NCBI RefSeq assembly: GCF_001426645.1
Contig: NZ_LMEX01000001.1
Span: 1,432,568 to 1,496,567 of the forward strand
Length of the DNA: 64,000 nucleotides
From: Rhodanobacter sp. Root480
Lineage (GTDB): Bacteria; Pseudomonadota; Gammaproteobacteria; Xanthomonadales; Rhodanobacteraceae
Reading direction: 5' to 3'
This document shows, one piece after another, positions 18,283 through 26,774 of the stretch. The notes under the pieces are model-generated. The model was not told the origin of the DNA and made no database searches. It saw only the letters and a list, made by a program, of their open reading frames with translations. The stretch's first letter is position 1; each line of letters starts with the position of its first letter. The position numbers were made by a program, and so were the translations under genes.

Positions 18283-18555
18283 ATGGACAAGCGCTTACTC
18301 GACATCCTGTGCTGCCCGGTCAGCAAGACACCGGTGCGGCCCCTGGGCAAGCATGAACTCGACGCCCTGAATTCGGCCATCAGCGCCGGATCCGTCGATA
18401 CCGTGGCGCACGCCCGCGTGAGCCAACCCATCACCGAGGGCCTGATCACCACGGACCGGAAGGTCATCTACCGGGTCGACGATGGCATTCCTGTCATGCT
18501 CCCGGAAGAAGGTATCGGTACGCTGCAACTGACGGATTTTCCGGCGGCATCCTGA
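18283..18555 (+). CDS. Trm112/YcaR family small protein
   Basis: The protein has 90 residues. It begins with MDKRLLDILCCPVSKTPV, the family start, and has VIYRVDDGIPVMLPEE near the end (the YPI-DGIPVML block). It is longer than E. coli YcaR because of an insertion at about 25-55. Only the first Cys pair is present, so the zinc ribbon is incomplete, which is common in proteobacterial members. Eukaryotic Trm112 activates methyltransferases; the bacterial role is uncertain. Confidence 0.85.
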   Translation: MDKRLLDILCCPVSKTPVRPLGKHELDALNSAISAGSVDTVAHARVSQPITEGLITTDRKVIYRVDDGIPVMLPEEGIGTLQLTDFPAAS

Positions 18556-18707
18556 AAACGAGTAAATGCCCTGCGGCCATCGGGCCGGCCGGATCATTGA
18601 TAATGTGCGCCAGGCATGACATGCGGGCTCGCTTTGGCTTATTGTGGCATTCCGACCGGTTCGCCCGGACGGCACTGCATGACTGATGACGCTCCGGGGG
18701 CGTGGCT

Positions 18708-20975
18708 ATGAACGAAGCCAGTGACTCATCAAAAATCGTCAATTTGAATCAGCGCATGGATCCTTCCAGCGAGCGCGTCGGTGAATTGCTTGCAACGGTT
18801 CGCACCATCGCCAATCGTTTGCTGCAGCAGTGGGTCGGCAACGTGTTCGAGCATGTCGACGACGCATTATTCGACCTGGCCGAAAAGGCCGAGAACAATG
18901 CGGCCCAGATGCACTACTTCGATGGCATGCGCGACGTGCGCAAGCGTCGGGCGACGGTGGAGCGGTCGTTCCTGTCCACCATCGGGCGCGAGCTGGGCGA
19001 ACTGGCCAGCCGCCGTCCGTCGGCAACGCATTCCCCCGCCCCTACCGGCGTGGTGGAGTTGTCGCTGGTTGCCGACAACGAACTGGAAGAATCGCTGGCG
19101 ATCACCAGCATGATCGGCAAGAACGAATCGCGCATGTCCCGCGACCTGTTCGCCGTCAATCATCGCCTGTCGGTCATTTGCGGTGGCCACAAGATCGACG
19201 ACAGCAACAACCCCGTCGCGCCCGCGATCCTGTCCCAGGCATTCCGCACGGCATTGCACGAACTCAGTGCCGACATGCGCGTGAAGCTGATTATCTACAA
19301 ACTGTTCGACCGCTATGTACTGTCGGCGCTCGAGGAGTTGTATCAGGCGATCAACGCGGAGCTTATTCGCGCTGGCGTACTGCCCCAACTGCGCCCCCAC
19401 GTGGCTCGCCAGCCGTCCGGTACGGCGGCTGCGTCCTCGTCGGTAATTGGCGAACACCATGGCGTGGCCAGCGAGGAATCGGGCGACATTCCCGGCGACC
19501 TGCTGCAAACCCTGCATGCGCTGTTCAGTGCACGTCGTGGCAATCCCGGTGAAAGCGGCGACGGCGGGGCGGGCAATTATTCCAGCGGCCCGTTGCCCTC
19601 GGTGAACGAGTTGCTGGGCGCACTCAGCGTATTGCAGAACCAGATAGCCACCACTGACGCGCAACCATCGGCCGTCGGCCTGTCCGGCGCCAACCTCAGC
19701 CACGAGGTCACCGCGCTGAAGGAACAACTGCTGCGCCAGATCGGGGCCTTGCGTGGTGCACGGCCGGGCCAGGTGGCCTCGATCGACGAGGACACCATCG
19801 ACCTGGTCGGCATGTTGTTCGAATTCATCCTGGAAGACCGCAACCTGCCACCGGAGATGCAGGTGCTGCTGGCTCGACTGCAGATTCCCTATCTGAAAGC
19901 GGCCATCATCGATCGCAAGCTTTTCGCGCATCGCCAGCATCCGGCACGGCGCCTGCTCGACGGCCTGGCGGAACAGGCGAAGGGCTGGTCCGACGAATCC
20001 GACCGCGACCGGCGCCTGCACGAGAAGGTCAAGTCCATCGTCGAACAGCTGCTGCACGAATTCGATGATGACATGGGCATTTTCGACCGGCTCCTGGCGG
20101 ACCTGCAGCAGTTCCAGGAACTGAGCATGAAACGCGCGGATCTGGCCGAGCTGCGCGTGGCCGAATCCACCCGCGGCCGCGAAAAGCTGGAATACGCACG
20201 TCGTCGCGCCGCCCGGGAAATCGTCGAGCGGATCGGCACCAACGAATTGCCACCATTGATCCATGGCGTACTGGCCCGCGCATGGGCCAATCACATGGTG
20301 CTGCTGCTGTTGCGCCACGGCGATGATTCGACCGAGTTCAAGGTGGCGCTGCATTTCGTCAATGAATTCATCGCCAGCAGCCGTCCCGCCCAAACCCCTG
20401 AAGCCCGGCAGGCGCTTCGGCAGATGTTGCCCGGCATCGAGCGGGCGCTGCGTCACGGCTTGGCCAATGTCGCTTTCCAGGAGCCGGATATCGAGCGACT
20501 GCTTGGTCAGTTGCATACCTACTACCGCCAGCAACTGGGCGAGATAAACCCTTCCGCCGCACCGCCGGCGGAGGACGAATCCGCACTGCCTATCCCCGAC
20601 AGCATCCAGCCGCTGGTTCAGGCCGCGCCGGATTTCGACGACGACAATCTCGGTTTCGCGTCTCCGGACATCACTACGGACAGCCCCGAGTATCGTCAGG
20701 TGGAAGCGCTTCAGTCGGGCACCTGGCTGGAGCTCTCGCTCGCCGATGACTCCTGCACGCGGGCCAAGCTGTCATGGATCAGCCCGATGACCGGGCGCTA
20801 CCTGTTCGTGAATCGGCGCGGGCTGAAGGTGGCGGATTACGCGCCACGTGAGCTGGCCACCCTGCTGAAGCAGGGCAAGGCGCGCGTACTGGCCGCCAAC
20901 GCGCTGTTCGAGCGAGCCATGAGCGCCATCGTGGACCGCCTCAGCCATCCGTCCCCTGTCACAGAAGAAGAATGA
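18708..20975 (+). CDS. DUF1631 family protein with C-terminal PilZ-like segment
   Basis: The protein has about 755 residues from ATG 18708 (a GTG two codons earlier at 18702 is the alternative). It is predominantly helical and acidic, without signal peptide or transmembrane segments, so cytosolic. It matches the DUF1631 pattern: an N-terminal helical region with VERSFLSTIGREL and LVADNELEESLAI, a central block with EDTIDLVGMLFEFIL, and a C-terminal beta-rich part (about 670-755). The C-terminal part reads GTWLELSLADD...KLSWISPMTGRYLFVNRRG and resembles PilZ-type domains. I do not see a clear RxxxR c-di-GMP motif there. The function is unknown. It overlaps nadC in an ATGA arrangement, so the two are co-translated. 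Confidence 0.8.
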   Translation: MNEASDSSKIVNLNQRMDPSSERVGELLATVRTIANRLLQQWVGNVFEHVDDALFDLAEKAENNAAQMHYFDGMRDVRKRRATVERSFLSTIGRELGELASRRPSATHSPAPTGVVELSLVADNELEESLAITSMIGKNESRMSRDLFAVNHRLSVICGGHKIDDSNNPVAPAILSQAFRTALHELSADMRVKLIIYKLFDRYVLSALEELYQAINAELIRAGVLPQLRPHVARQPSGTAAASSSVIGEHHGVASEESGDIPGDLLQTLHALFSARRGNPGESGDGGAGNYSSGPLPSVNELLGALSVLQNQIATTDAQPSAVGLSGANLSHEVTALKEQLLRQIGALRGARPGQVASIDEDTIDLVGMLFEFILEDRNLPPEMQVLLARLQIPYLKAAIIDRKLFAHRQHPARRLLDGLAEQAKGWSDESDRDRRLHEKVKSIVEQLLHEFDDDMGIFDRLLADLQQFQELSMKRADLAELRVAESTRGREKLEYARRRAAREIVERIGTNELPPLIHGVLARAWANHMVLLLLRHGDDSTEFKVALHFVNEFIASSRPAQTPEARQALRQMLPGIERALRHGLANVAFQEPDIERLLGQLHTYYRQQLGEINPSAAPPAEDESALPIPDSIQPLVQAAPDFDDDNLGFASPDITTDSPEYRQVEALQSGTWLELSLADDSCTRAKLSWISPMTGRYLFVNRRGLKVADYAPRELATLLKQGKARVLAANALFERAMSAIVDRLSHPSPVTEEE

Positions 20976-21829
20976 ATTCCGGCACGCCTTTTTCGCCCCC
21001 TTCCCCCGACCAGATCAGCAACGACATCGAACGCGCCTTCGCCGAGGACATCGGCGCAGGCGATGCAACGGCGGACCTGCTCGGTGCCGATGCCCACGGG
21101 CGCGCCGAGCTCACCTGCCGTGACGACGCGGTATTGGCCGGAAGCGCATGGTTCGATGCCTGCTTCCAGCGGCTGGATCCCTCAGTCCATATCGAATGGC
21201 GGCTACAGGACGGGCAACGGGCTACGGCTGGTGCCGTGATCTGCCGCCTTTCCGGTCAAGCCCGGGCATTGGTGACGGCGGAGCGTTCGGCGCTGAACTT
21301 CCTGCAATTGCTGTCCGGCACCGCCACCGTCACCTCGTCCCATGTCGGGGCCATCGCCGGCACCGCCGCGCGCATCCTCGATACCCGCAAAACCGTACCA
21401 GGGCTGCGATTGGCGCAAAAATACGCGGTGCGTTGCGGCGGCGGCCACAACCAGCGGATGGGCTTGTACGACGCCATCCTGATCAAGGAAAACCACATCA
21501 TCGCCGCGGGCAGCCTCGCAGCGGCGGTGCAATCGGCGAGGCAAAAACACCCTGATCTGCCACTTGAAGTCGAGGTGGAGACGCTGGCCGAGCTGGCACT
21601 GGCGCTGGAGACGGATGTGGACCGCATCATGCTGGACAACTTCGACCTGCCACAAATGGCCGAAGCGGTGCGGATCACGGCCGGCCGTGTGCCACTGGAA
21701 GCTTCGGGCAACGTCGACCTGCAGACGATCGGCGCCATCGCGCGCACCGGCGTGGATTTCATTTCCGTGGGTGCGCTGACCAAGCATGTCCACGCGGTGG
21801 ATTTCTCCCTGCGCCTGCAATTGAGCTGA
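20972..21829 (+). CDS. nadC: Nicotinate-nucleotide pyrophosphorylase NadC
   Basis: The protein has 285 residues. It catalyses quinolinate plus PRPP to nicotinate mononucleotide, CO2 and PPi in de novo NAD synthesis. The hallmark blocks are present: ILDTRKTVPGLR, KYAVRCGGGHNQRMGLYDAI, LIKENH, VEVETL, IMLDNF, EASGNV and ISVGALTK. The start overlaps the upstream DUF1631 stop (ATGA). nadA and nadB are not in the window. Confidence 0.97.
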   Translation: MNSGTPFSPPSPDQISNDIERAFAEDIGAGDATADLLGADAHGRAELTCRDDAVLAGSAWFDACFQRLDPSVHIEWRLQDGQRATAGAVICRLSGQARALVTAERSALNFLQLLSGTATVTSSHVGAIAGTAARILDTRKTVPGLRLAQKYAVRCGGGHNQRMGLYDAILIKENHIIAAGSLAAAVQSARQKHPDLPLEVEVETLAELALALETDVDRIMLDNFDLPQMAEAVRITAGRVPLEASGNVDLQTIGAIARTGVDFISVGALTKHVHAVDFSLRLQLS

Positions 21830-22097
21830 CGGCTCAGCGTTTGTGGGGTAAACCACTTCCTGTGGTGTACCTCTGTCGCGCTTCCGGTACATGCCCCAAA
21901 GCGCTCACGCGAATGAATCACCGGCGTGATCGACACGCACCCGCCCATCGTGACCGTGCTTCGAGGTTGAAAAATCACAACCTCTCGGCGCGCCAACTCC
22001 CCGAACCGGTGAATCGTTCGTCGTCGACCGCACCGCAGGCCGAACGATATGCCGGCGATCGCTTGCACACGGTAGCGACGGCCCACACACTGACGGC

Positions 22098-22514
22098 ATG
22101 AGCAATCTTTCAGACCTGCTGTTGCTGCTGTCGCTTGGTGCCGTTGTCGGCCTGTGGCTGAAAATCAGCGCGGCGCGGGAACATGCCGTACGCGAAGCGC
22201 GTCGCTTGTGCCTGCAACATGGGCTGCAACTGCTCGATGAAACCGTCGGGCTGCGTGCCTTGCGACTGCATCGCGGCAGTCCCGGCCGGGGCAGGATCGA
22301 GCGCTGCTACGGGTTCGAGGTCAGTCTTGAAGGCGATGATCGCAAATCCGCGCACATGTGGATGCTGGGCACAGCGATCAGCGCACTGAGCTTGCCTACG
22401 CCAGACCTGCCTGTTTCTCCGGTTGCCATTACCGGCGCGACAAGCGCAAGCCACCAGACATCCGACAACGTGATCCCGCTGCGTCCCCGTCGCGCCGACC
22501 AACGCCTGCACTGA
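22098..22514 (+). CDS. DUF3301 family membrane-anchored protein
   Basis: The protein has 138 residues. One N-terminal hydrophobic segment (LLLLLSLGAVVGLWLKI) is followed by EHAVREARRLCLQHGLQLLDETVGL and a beta-rich part with RCYGFEVSLEGDDR, the DUF3301 pattern. It is probably an inner-membrane protein with the bulk in the cytosol. The function is unknown. A 268-bp gap separates it from nadC; I found no clear terminator or promoter there. Confidence 0.8.
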   Translation: MSNLSDLLLLLSLGAVVGLWLKISAAREHAVREARRLCLQHGLQLLDETVGLRALRLHRGSPGRGRIERCYGFEVSLEGDDRKSAHMWMLGTAISALSLPTPDLPVSPVAITGATSASHQTSDNVIPLRPRRADQRLH

Positions 22515-22543
22515 TTCCCGCGTTTACGCGCGGTACCTGTTGG

Positions 22544-22993
22544 TTATTTGACGACGCGCAGATGCGCGCCGCGCTTTGGCGCCGCTTCGGCGGGTGCGGC
22601 GGGGCCGGCGGACGTCTTGTCGTCGTCGGGCGGCGTGGTCGGCGGAGGCATGTCGCCCTCCTCCTCGGCCGGGAACATCATGCCTTGCCCGTTTTCCTGG
22701 GCATACAGCGCCAGCACCGCACGAACCGGTATGTGGATCGATTGGCTGACGCCAGAGAAGCGCGCCTGGAAGCTGATCCAGTCGTTGCCCAGGTCAAGGT
22801 TGGCGACGGCGCGCATGGCGAGATTGAGCACGACCTGGCCGTTCTTGATGACCTGGGGCGGCACCCTGACCCCTTCCACGCCGGCGTCCACCAGCACGTA
22901 CGGGGTGAGGTTGTTGTCGCTGATCCAGTCGTAGATCGCCCGCAGCAAATACGGGCGATTGGAACTCATCGAGGGGGACTCGTCGGTGCTCAT
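22544..22993 (-). CDS. sspB: ClpXP adaptor SspB
   Basis: The protein has 149 residues from ATG 22993 (22969 is an alternative; the ribosome-binding sites are weak). The folded domain starts NRPYLLRAIYDWISDNNLTPY and contains VIKNGQVVLNLA and NDWISFQARFSG, which bind the ssrA tag. A Pro/Ala-rich linker leads to the C-terminal tail HLRVVK, the short ClpX-docking motif. It delivers ssrA-tagged proteins to ClpXP. It is downstream of sspA on the same strand, as in many gammaproteobacteria. Confidence 0.95.
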   Translation of the reverse strand: MSTDESPSMSSNRPYLLRAIYDWISDNNLTPYVLVDAGVEGVRVPPQVIKNGQVVLNLAMRAVANLDLGNDWISFQARFSGVSQSIHIPVRAVLALYAQENGQGMMFPAEEEGDMPPPTTPPDDDKTSAGPAAPAEAAPKRGAHLRVVK

Positions 22994-23191
22994 CTGTGGG
23001 GGTGATGCCTCAAGGCCAGGGGCCAAATGAAAGTCGATGTCTGCGGGCGTACCAGAATGTTGGCGGCGGACAGCTGAACATCAACAAATGGATCGTGCGT
23101 TGACAGCTTGCCAGCCGTCGCCCGCGCCGTCAGCGTTGGACACCCTGCGACAGCGGGCGGAAAAATGGTGTCAAGACGGCCGCAGCCGGCT

Positions 23192-23827
23192 TCAGCGCAC
23201 CGTTTCCAACCGCATGTTTTTTTCGTCCTCGGTAAGACTGCGCTCGAAGCCCTGGCTGTGGAACAGACGCTCGCCGTAATCGACGATCGGTCGCCCTTCC
23301 TTGCCAAGATCAACGTCCAGCGACGGCAACCGCCAGATCACCGGGGCCACCAGGCAGTCCACCAGACTCATCTCGGGGTTGAGGAAGAAGCGCGACGCCT
23401 TGAACAGCGGCACCGTGGAAAGCAGGTTCTGCCGCAGCCGCTTGCGCGCGGCATCCGCGGGCCGACCACCAGCACGGATCACATCCACTTCCGTCAGCCA
23501 GTCTTTTTCGATACGCACCGCCGCCACACGAAGTCTGGCGCGCGAAAGCGGATCGATCGGCATCAGGGGCGGATGTGGATAACGTTCGTCCAGGTATTCG
23601 CACACCACGCTGGTGTCATAGAGGACCAGGTCGCGATCAACGAGCGTCGGTGTCGTGCCGTAAGGGTTGAGCTCCACCAGCTCCGCCGACGCCTTGTCGC
23701 GGTCCACGATCACGCGTTCGTAGCTGACGCCCTTGGCTGCCAGAACCAGTCGCGCCCGGTGACACTGGATGTCATCGGCCAGGGTATACAAGGTGAGTAC
23801 GTTACGTGAGCGCGCGCTTTGAACCAT
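23192..23827 (-). CDS. sspA: Stringent starvation protein A SspA
   Basis: The protein has 211 residues with a glutathione-S-transferase fold: an N-terminal thioredoxin-like part (LTLYTLADDIQCHRARLVLAAKG, NPYGTTPTLVDRDLVLYDTSVVCEYLDERYPHPPL in segments) and an all-helical C-terminal part. It binds RNA polymerase rather than glutathione and affects stress transcription. AAGGGGA 8 nt before ATG 23827 supports the start. It lies 73 bp after petC, with a hairpin in the gap. Confidence 0.95.
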   Translation of the reverse strand: MVQSARSRNVLTLYTLADDIQCHRARLVLAAKGVSYERVIVDRDKASAELVELNPYGTTPTLVDRDLVLYDTSVVCEYLDERYPHPPLMPIDPLSRARLRVAAVRIEKDWLTEVDVIRAGGRPADAARKRLRQNLLSTVPLFKASRFFLNPEMSLVDCLVAPVIWRLPSLDVDLGKEGRPIVDYGERLFHSQGFERSLTEDEKNMRLETVR

Positions 23828-23850
23828 GCACCAATCCCCTTCGTCGACAC

Positions 23851-23880
23851 GAAGGCGGCGGCTGGTCGGCCGCCGCCTTC
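23851..23880. terminator. Strong GC hairpin between petC and sspA
   Basis: Perfect 12-bp inverted repeat GAAGGCGGCGGC / GCCGCCGCCTTC with a 6-nt loop. No T-run follows on the minus strand. It could attenuate readthrough from petABC or stabilise the petC 3' end. Confidence 0.55.
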
Positions 23881-23900
23881 GCAGGGTTATCTCACCCGTT

Positions 23901-24662
23901 TCAGTGGACGTCTTTCCAGTATTCCTTCTTCAGCATGTATGCCAGCAAGGTAAAGAAGGCCAGGAACAGCAGCACCCAGACACCATAGGCATGGCGTTCA
24001 AGCGCGGCCGGTTCGGACGCGTATTCCAGGAAGCTGGTCAGATCACGGGTAGCCTGCTGGAACTGCGCCGGGGTCAGTTTGCCCGGGTGCGACAGCACCA
24101 GCTTCTCCACCTGCGCATCTTCACCGGGCTTGGCCGGCTTCATTTCCGCCGTCTGCAGACCCTGCAGCTCCCACAGCGGGAACGGCATCGAGGCGTTCGG
24201 GAACACGGTGTTGTTCCAGCCCACCGGACGGCTCGGATCCAGGTAGAACGAGTTGAGGTAGGCGTTGACCCAATCAGCGCCCTTGGCGCGCACTTCCAGC
24301 GACAGATCCGGCGGTGCCTTGCCGAACCACGCTGCGGCCGAGGCCTCGGGCATGTGCGAGATCACCGGTTCACCGAACTTGGCGCCGGTGAAGTTGAGGT
24401 TCTGCATCACTTCCTGTTCGGACAGGCCCAGATCGGCCGCGATCCGCTCGTAACGCATGTACTTCAACGAGTGGCAACCCACGCAATAGTTGAAGTACAG
24501 CTTGGCTCCGCGCTGCAGCGACGCCTGGTCGTGCACGTTGGTGCCAGCCGCCGGCAAACCGCCCTCTTCGGACGCCTGCACCGAGATGCTGCCGACGAGC
24601 AGACTCAGCGCCAACGCCACCGGGAAGATGTATCGCTTCATTAGCAGCTGCCGCTTAGTCAT
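23901..24662 (-). CDS. petC: Cytochrome c1 of the bc1 complex
   Basis: The protein has 253 residues. It has a signal peptide (KRYIFPVALALSLLVGSISVQASE), the haem c site CVGCH with the following SLKYMRYER block, and the axial Met region in ISHMPEA. A single C-terminal transmembrane anchor (YGVWVLLFLAFFTLLAYML) is followed by KKEYWKDVH. It faces the periplasm and passes electrons from the Rieske protein to soluble cytochrome c. ATG 24662 overlaps the petB stop by 8 nt; ATG 24641 is an alternative. Confidence 0.96.
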   Translation of the reverse strand: MTKRQLLMKRYIFPVALALSLLVGSISVQASEEGGLPAAGTNVHDQASLQRGAKLYFNYCVGCHSLKYMRYERIAADLGLSEQEVMQNLNFTGAKFGEPVISHMPEASAAAWFGKAPPDLSLEVRAKGADWVNAYLNSFYLDPSRPVGWNNTVFPNASMPFPLWELQGLQTAEMKPAKPGEDAQVEKLVLSHPGKLTPAQFQQATRDLTSFLEYASEPAALERHAYGVWVLLFLAFFTLLAYMLKKEYWKDVH

Positions 24663-25956
24663 GCGTGGTCACCCGTTCCGGAACCGGCTTGGTCTTTTCC
24701 CAGCCGAAATATGTGTATGCCCAAAGGAAGGCGAAGAAGCCGAAGTAGACGAGCGTCATCACGCGGCCGAACAGGTTCTCCCAGAACGTCACGTCGACAT
24801 CGCCGAACCAGACCGGGATCACCTCGGCGGTAATGCCCGCACCGACCGCGCCCAGCGCGAAGAACGACAGCACGAACAAGCCCAGGCCCACCTTGAAACC
24901 GGTGCCGCGGTAACGGATCGACTTCACCTTGCCCCGATCGAACCAGGGCAGCGCGAACAGCACCGCGATGGCGCCGAACATCGCCAGCACGCCCCACACG
25001 GCCGAGCCGAGGAAGGACGGGATCATGCGCACGATCGCGTAGAACGGGGTGAAATACCAAACCGGCTTGATGTGCGACGGAGTCGCCAGGTTGTTCGCCG
25101 GGATGAAGTTGTCATGTTCCAGGAACCAGCCGCCAAACGTCGGCGCGAAGAAGATGATGAACGCAGCGATCATCAGGAAAAAGCCCACGCCGACCAGGTC
25201 CTTCACCGTGTAGTACGGATGGAACGGAATGCCGTCGGCCGGCTTCAGCGCATCCCAGCGGTTGCCCTTGGGACCCTTCTTGATTTCCACGCCGTCGGGG
25301 TTGTTGGAGCCCACTTCGTGCAGCGCGGCGATGTGCAACACCACCAGCAGCAGCAGCACGATCGGCAACGCGATCACGTGCAGTGCGAAGAAGCGGTTCA
25401 AGGTGGCGTCGGCGGGCAGGAAGTCGCCCATGATCCACTCCACCAGCGTGTCGCCGATGTAGGGGATGGTGCCGAACAGCGAGATGATCACCTTGGCGCC
25501 CCAGAACGACATGTTGCCCCACGGCAGCACGTAGCCCATGAAGGCTTCGGCCATCAGCACCAGGAAGATCAGCATGCCGAGCAGCCACACCAGCTCGCGT
25601 GGCTTCTTGTACGAGCCATACATGATGCCGCGGAACATGTGCAGGAACACCACCACGAAGAACAGCGAGGCGCCGGTGGAGTGCATGTAGCGGATCAGCC
25701 AACCCCACTCCACGTCACGCATGATGTACTCGACCGAGTTGAAGGCTCCCGCCGCACTCGGGTTGTAGTTCATGGTGAGGAAGATGCCGGTGACGATCTG
25801 GTTGATCAGCACCAGCAGCGCCAGCGAACCGAAGTAGTACCAGAGGTTGAAGTTCTTCGGCGCGTAGTACTCGGTCATGTGCGCGCGGTACATCGGCGCC
25901 ATGCCGGGTGCGCGTTCGTTGACCCAGTCACCGATGCTCGTGAATACGTTGGCCAT
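24655..25956 (-). CDS. petB: Cytochrome b of the bc1 complex
   Basis: The protein has 433 residues with about eight membrane helices. Haem b ligands appear as two His pairs spaced 13-14 residues apart: HSTGASLFFVVVFLH and HVIALPIVLLLLVVLH. The quinol-site PEW-type segment is present in variant form near KPVWYFTPFYAI. It oxidises quinol at the Qo site and feeds the Q cycle. AAGGAGG precedes ATG 25956, and petA stop and petB start overlap as TGATG. Confidence 0.97.
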   Translation of the reverse strand: MANVFTSIGDWVNERAPGMAPMYRAHMTEYYAPKNFNLWYYFGSLALLVLINQIVTGIFLTMNYNPSAAGAFNSVEYIMRDVEWGWLIRYMHSTGASLFFVVVFLHMFRGIMYGSYKKPRELVWLLGMLIFLVLMAEAFMGYVLPWGNMSFWGAKVIISLFGTIPYIGDTLVEWIMGDFLPADATLNRFFALHVIALPIVLLLLVVLHIAALHEVGSNNPDGVEIKKGPKGNRWDALKPADGIPFHPYYTVKDLVGVGFFLMIAAFIIFFAPTFGGWFLEHDNFIPANNLATPSHIKPVWYFTPFYAIVRMIPSFLGSAVWGVLAMFGAIAVLFALPWFDRGKVKSIRYRGTGFKVGLGLFVLSFFALGAVGAGITAEVIPVWFGDVDVTFWENLFGRVMTLVYFGFFAFLWAYTYFGWEKTKPVPERVTTHD

Positions 25957-26561
25957 CAGACAGCCTCCTTCGGATCCACGCCAATCTGGATGGTGTTGTC
26001 GTCAACAAAGTGATACGGCGGCACCGGCAGATTCTTCGGCGCCGGTACGCCCTGGAACACACGGCCGGCCAGGTCGTAGCGCGACTTGTGGCAGGGGCAG
26101 TAGAAACCGCCTTTCCATTCCGGATCGAACGGCTCGGGCTTGATCTCCGGCACGAAATCGGGGACGCAGCCCAGATGCGTGCAGATGCCGATCACCACCA
26201 GCCATTCCGGCTTGATCGAGCGCGCTTCGTTCTGTGCGTACTTCGGCTGCTGGTCGGCCGAGGCGCCGTCGGACTTGGGGTCCACCAGCCGCGAGTCGAC
26301 CATCGGCAACGTGGCCAGTTGCGCCTTGCTGCGATTCAACACGAACACCGGCAGGCTGCGCCACGACACGGTCAGCATCTGGCCACTCTCGATCTTGGCC
26401 AGGGACTGCGTTACCGGAGCACCGGCGGCCCGGGCTCGCGCGCTGGGTTCCCACGACTTGATGAAGGGCACAGCCGCCGCAACGATTCCCACCCCACCAA
26501 CCACCGCAGTGGTTGCTGTAAGGAAACGGCGGCGGCCGTGATCGACGACTTCGTTCGCCAT
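25956..26561 (-). CDS. petA: Rieske iron-sulfur subunit of the bc1 complex
   Basis: The protein has 201 residues. The N-terminus has a twin-arginine-like GRRRFLTATTAVVGGVG signal/anchor. The [2Fe-2S] ligands are in CTHLGC and CPCHKS, followed by the Pro loop GVPAPKNLPVPPYHF. GGAGAGCC about 7 nt before ATG 26561 fixes the start; the in-frame Met at 26606 is less likely. It is the first gene of petABC and transfers electrons from quinol to cytochrome c1. Confidence 0.97.
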   Translation of the reverse strand: MANEVVDHGRRRFLTATTAVVGGVGIVAAAVPFIKSWEPSARARAAGAPVTQSLAKIESGQMLTVSWRSLPVFVLNRSKAQLATLPMVDSRLVDPKSDGASADQQPKYAQNEARSIKPEWLVVIGICTHLGCVPDFVPEIKPEPFDPEWKGGFYCPCHKSRYDLAGRVFQGVPAPKNLPVPPYHFVDDNTIQIGVDPKEAV

Positions 26562-26774
26562 CAGGCTCTCCGGTACTTGCAATATCATCGTGATGGGTTT
26601 GGGCATGCCGATCGTCGAAGCCCATCAAGCTGCTTCGCCGAAACTGGCAGAACCAGTGCCCGCAAAAATCGCGTTAGTGTAGCGTCAGGGCCGGCCCCGT
26701 ACAATAAAACACCTACCCGGCGATGGCGACGCGCCGCGGCCCCAGCTCCCGACTTGCCGAGTATCCCCCTCGAT

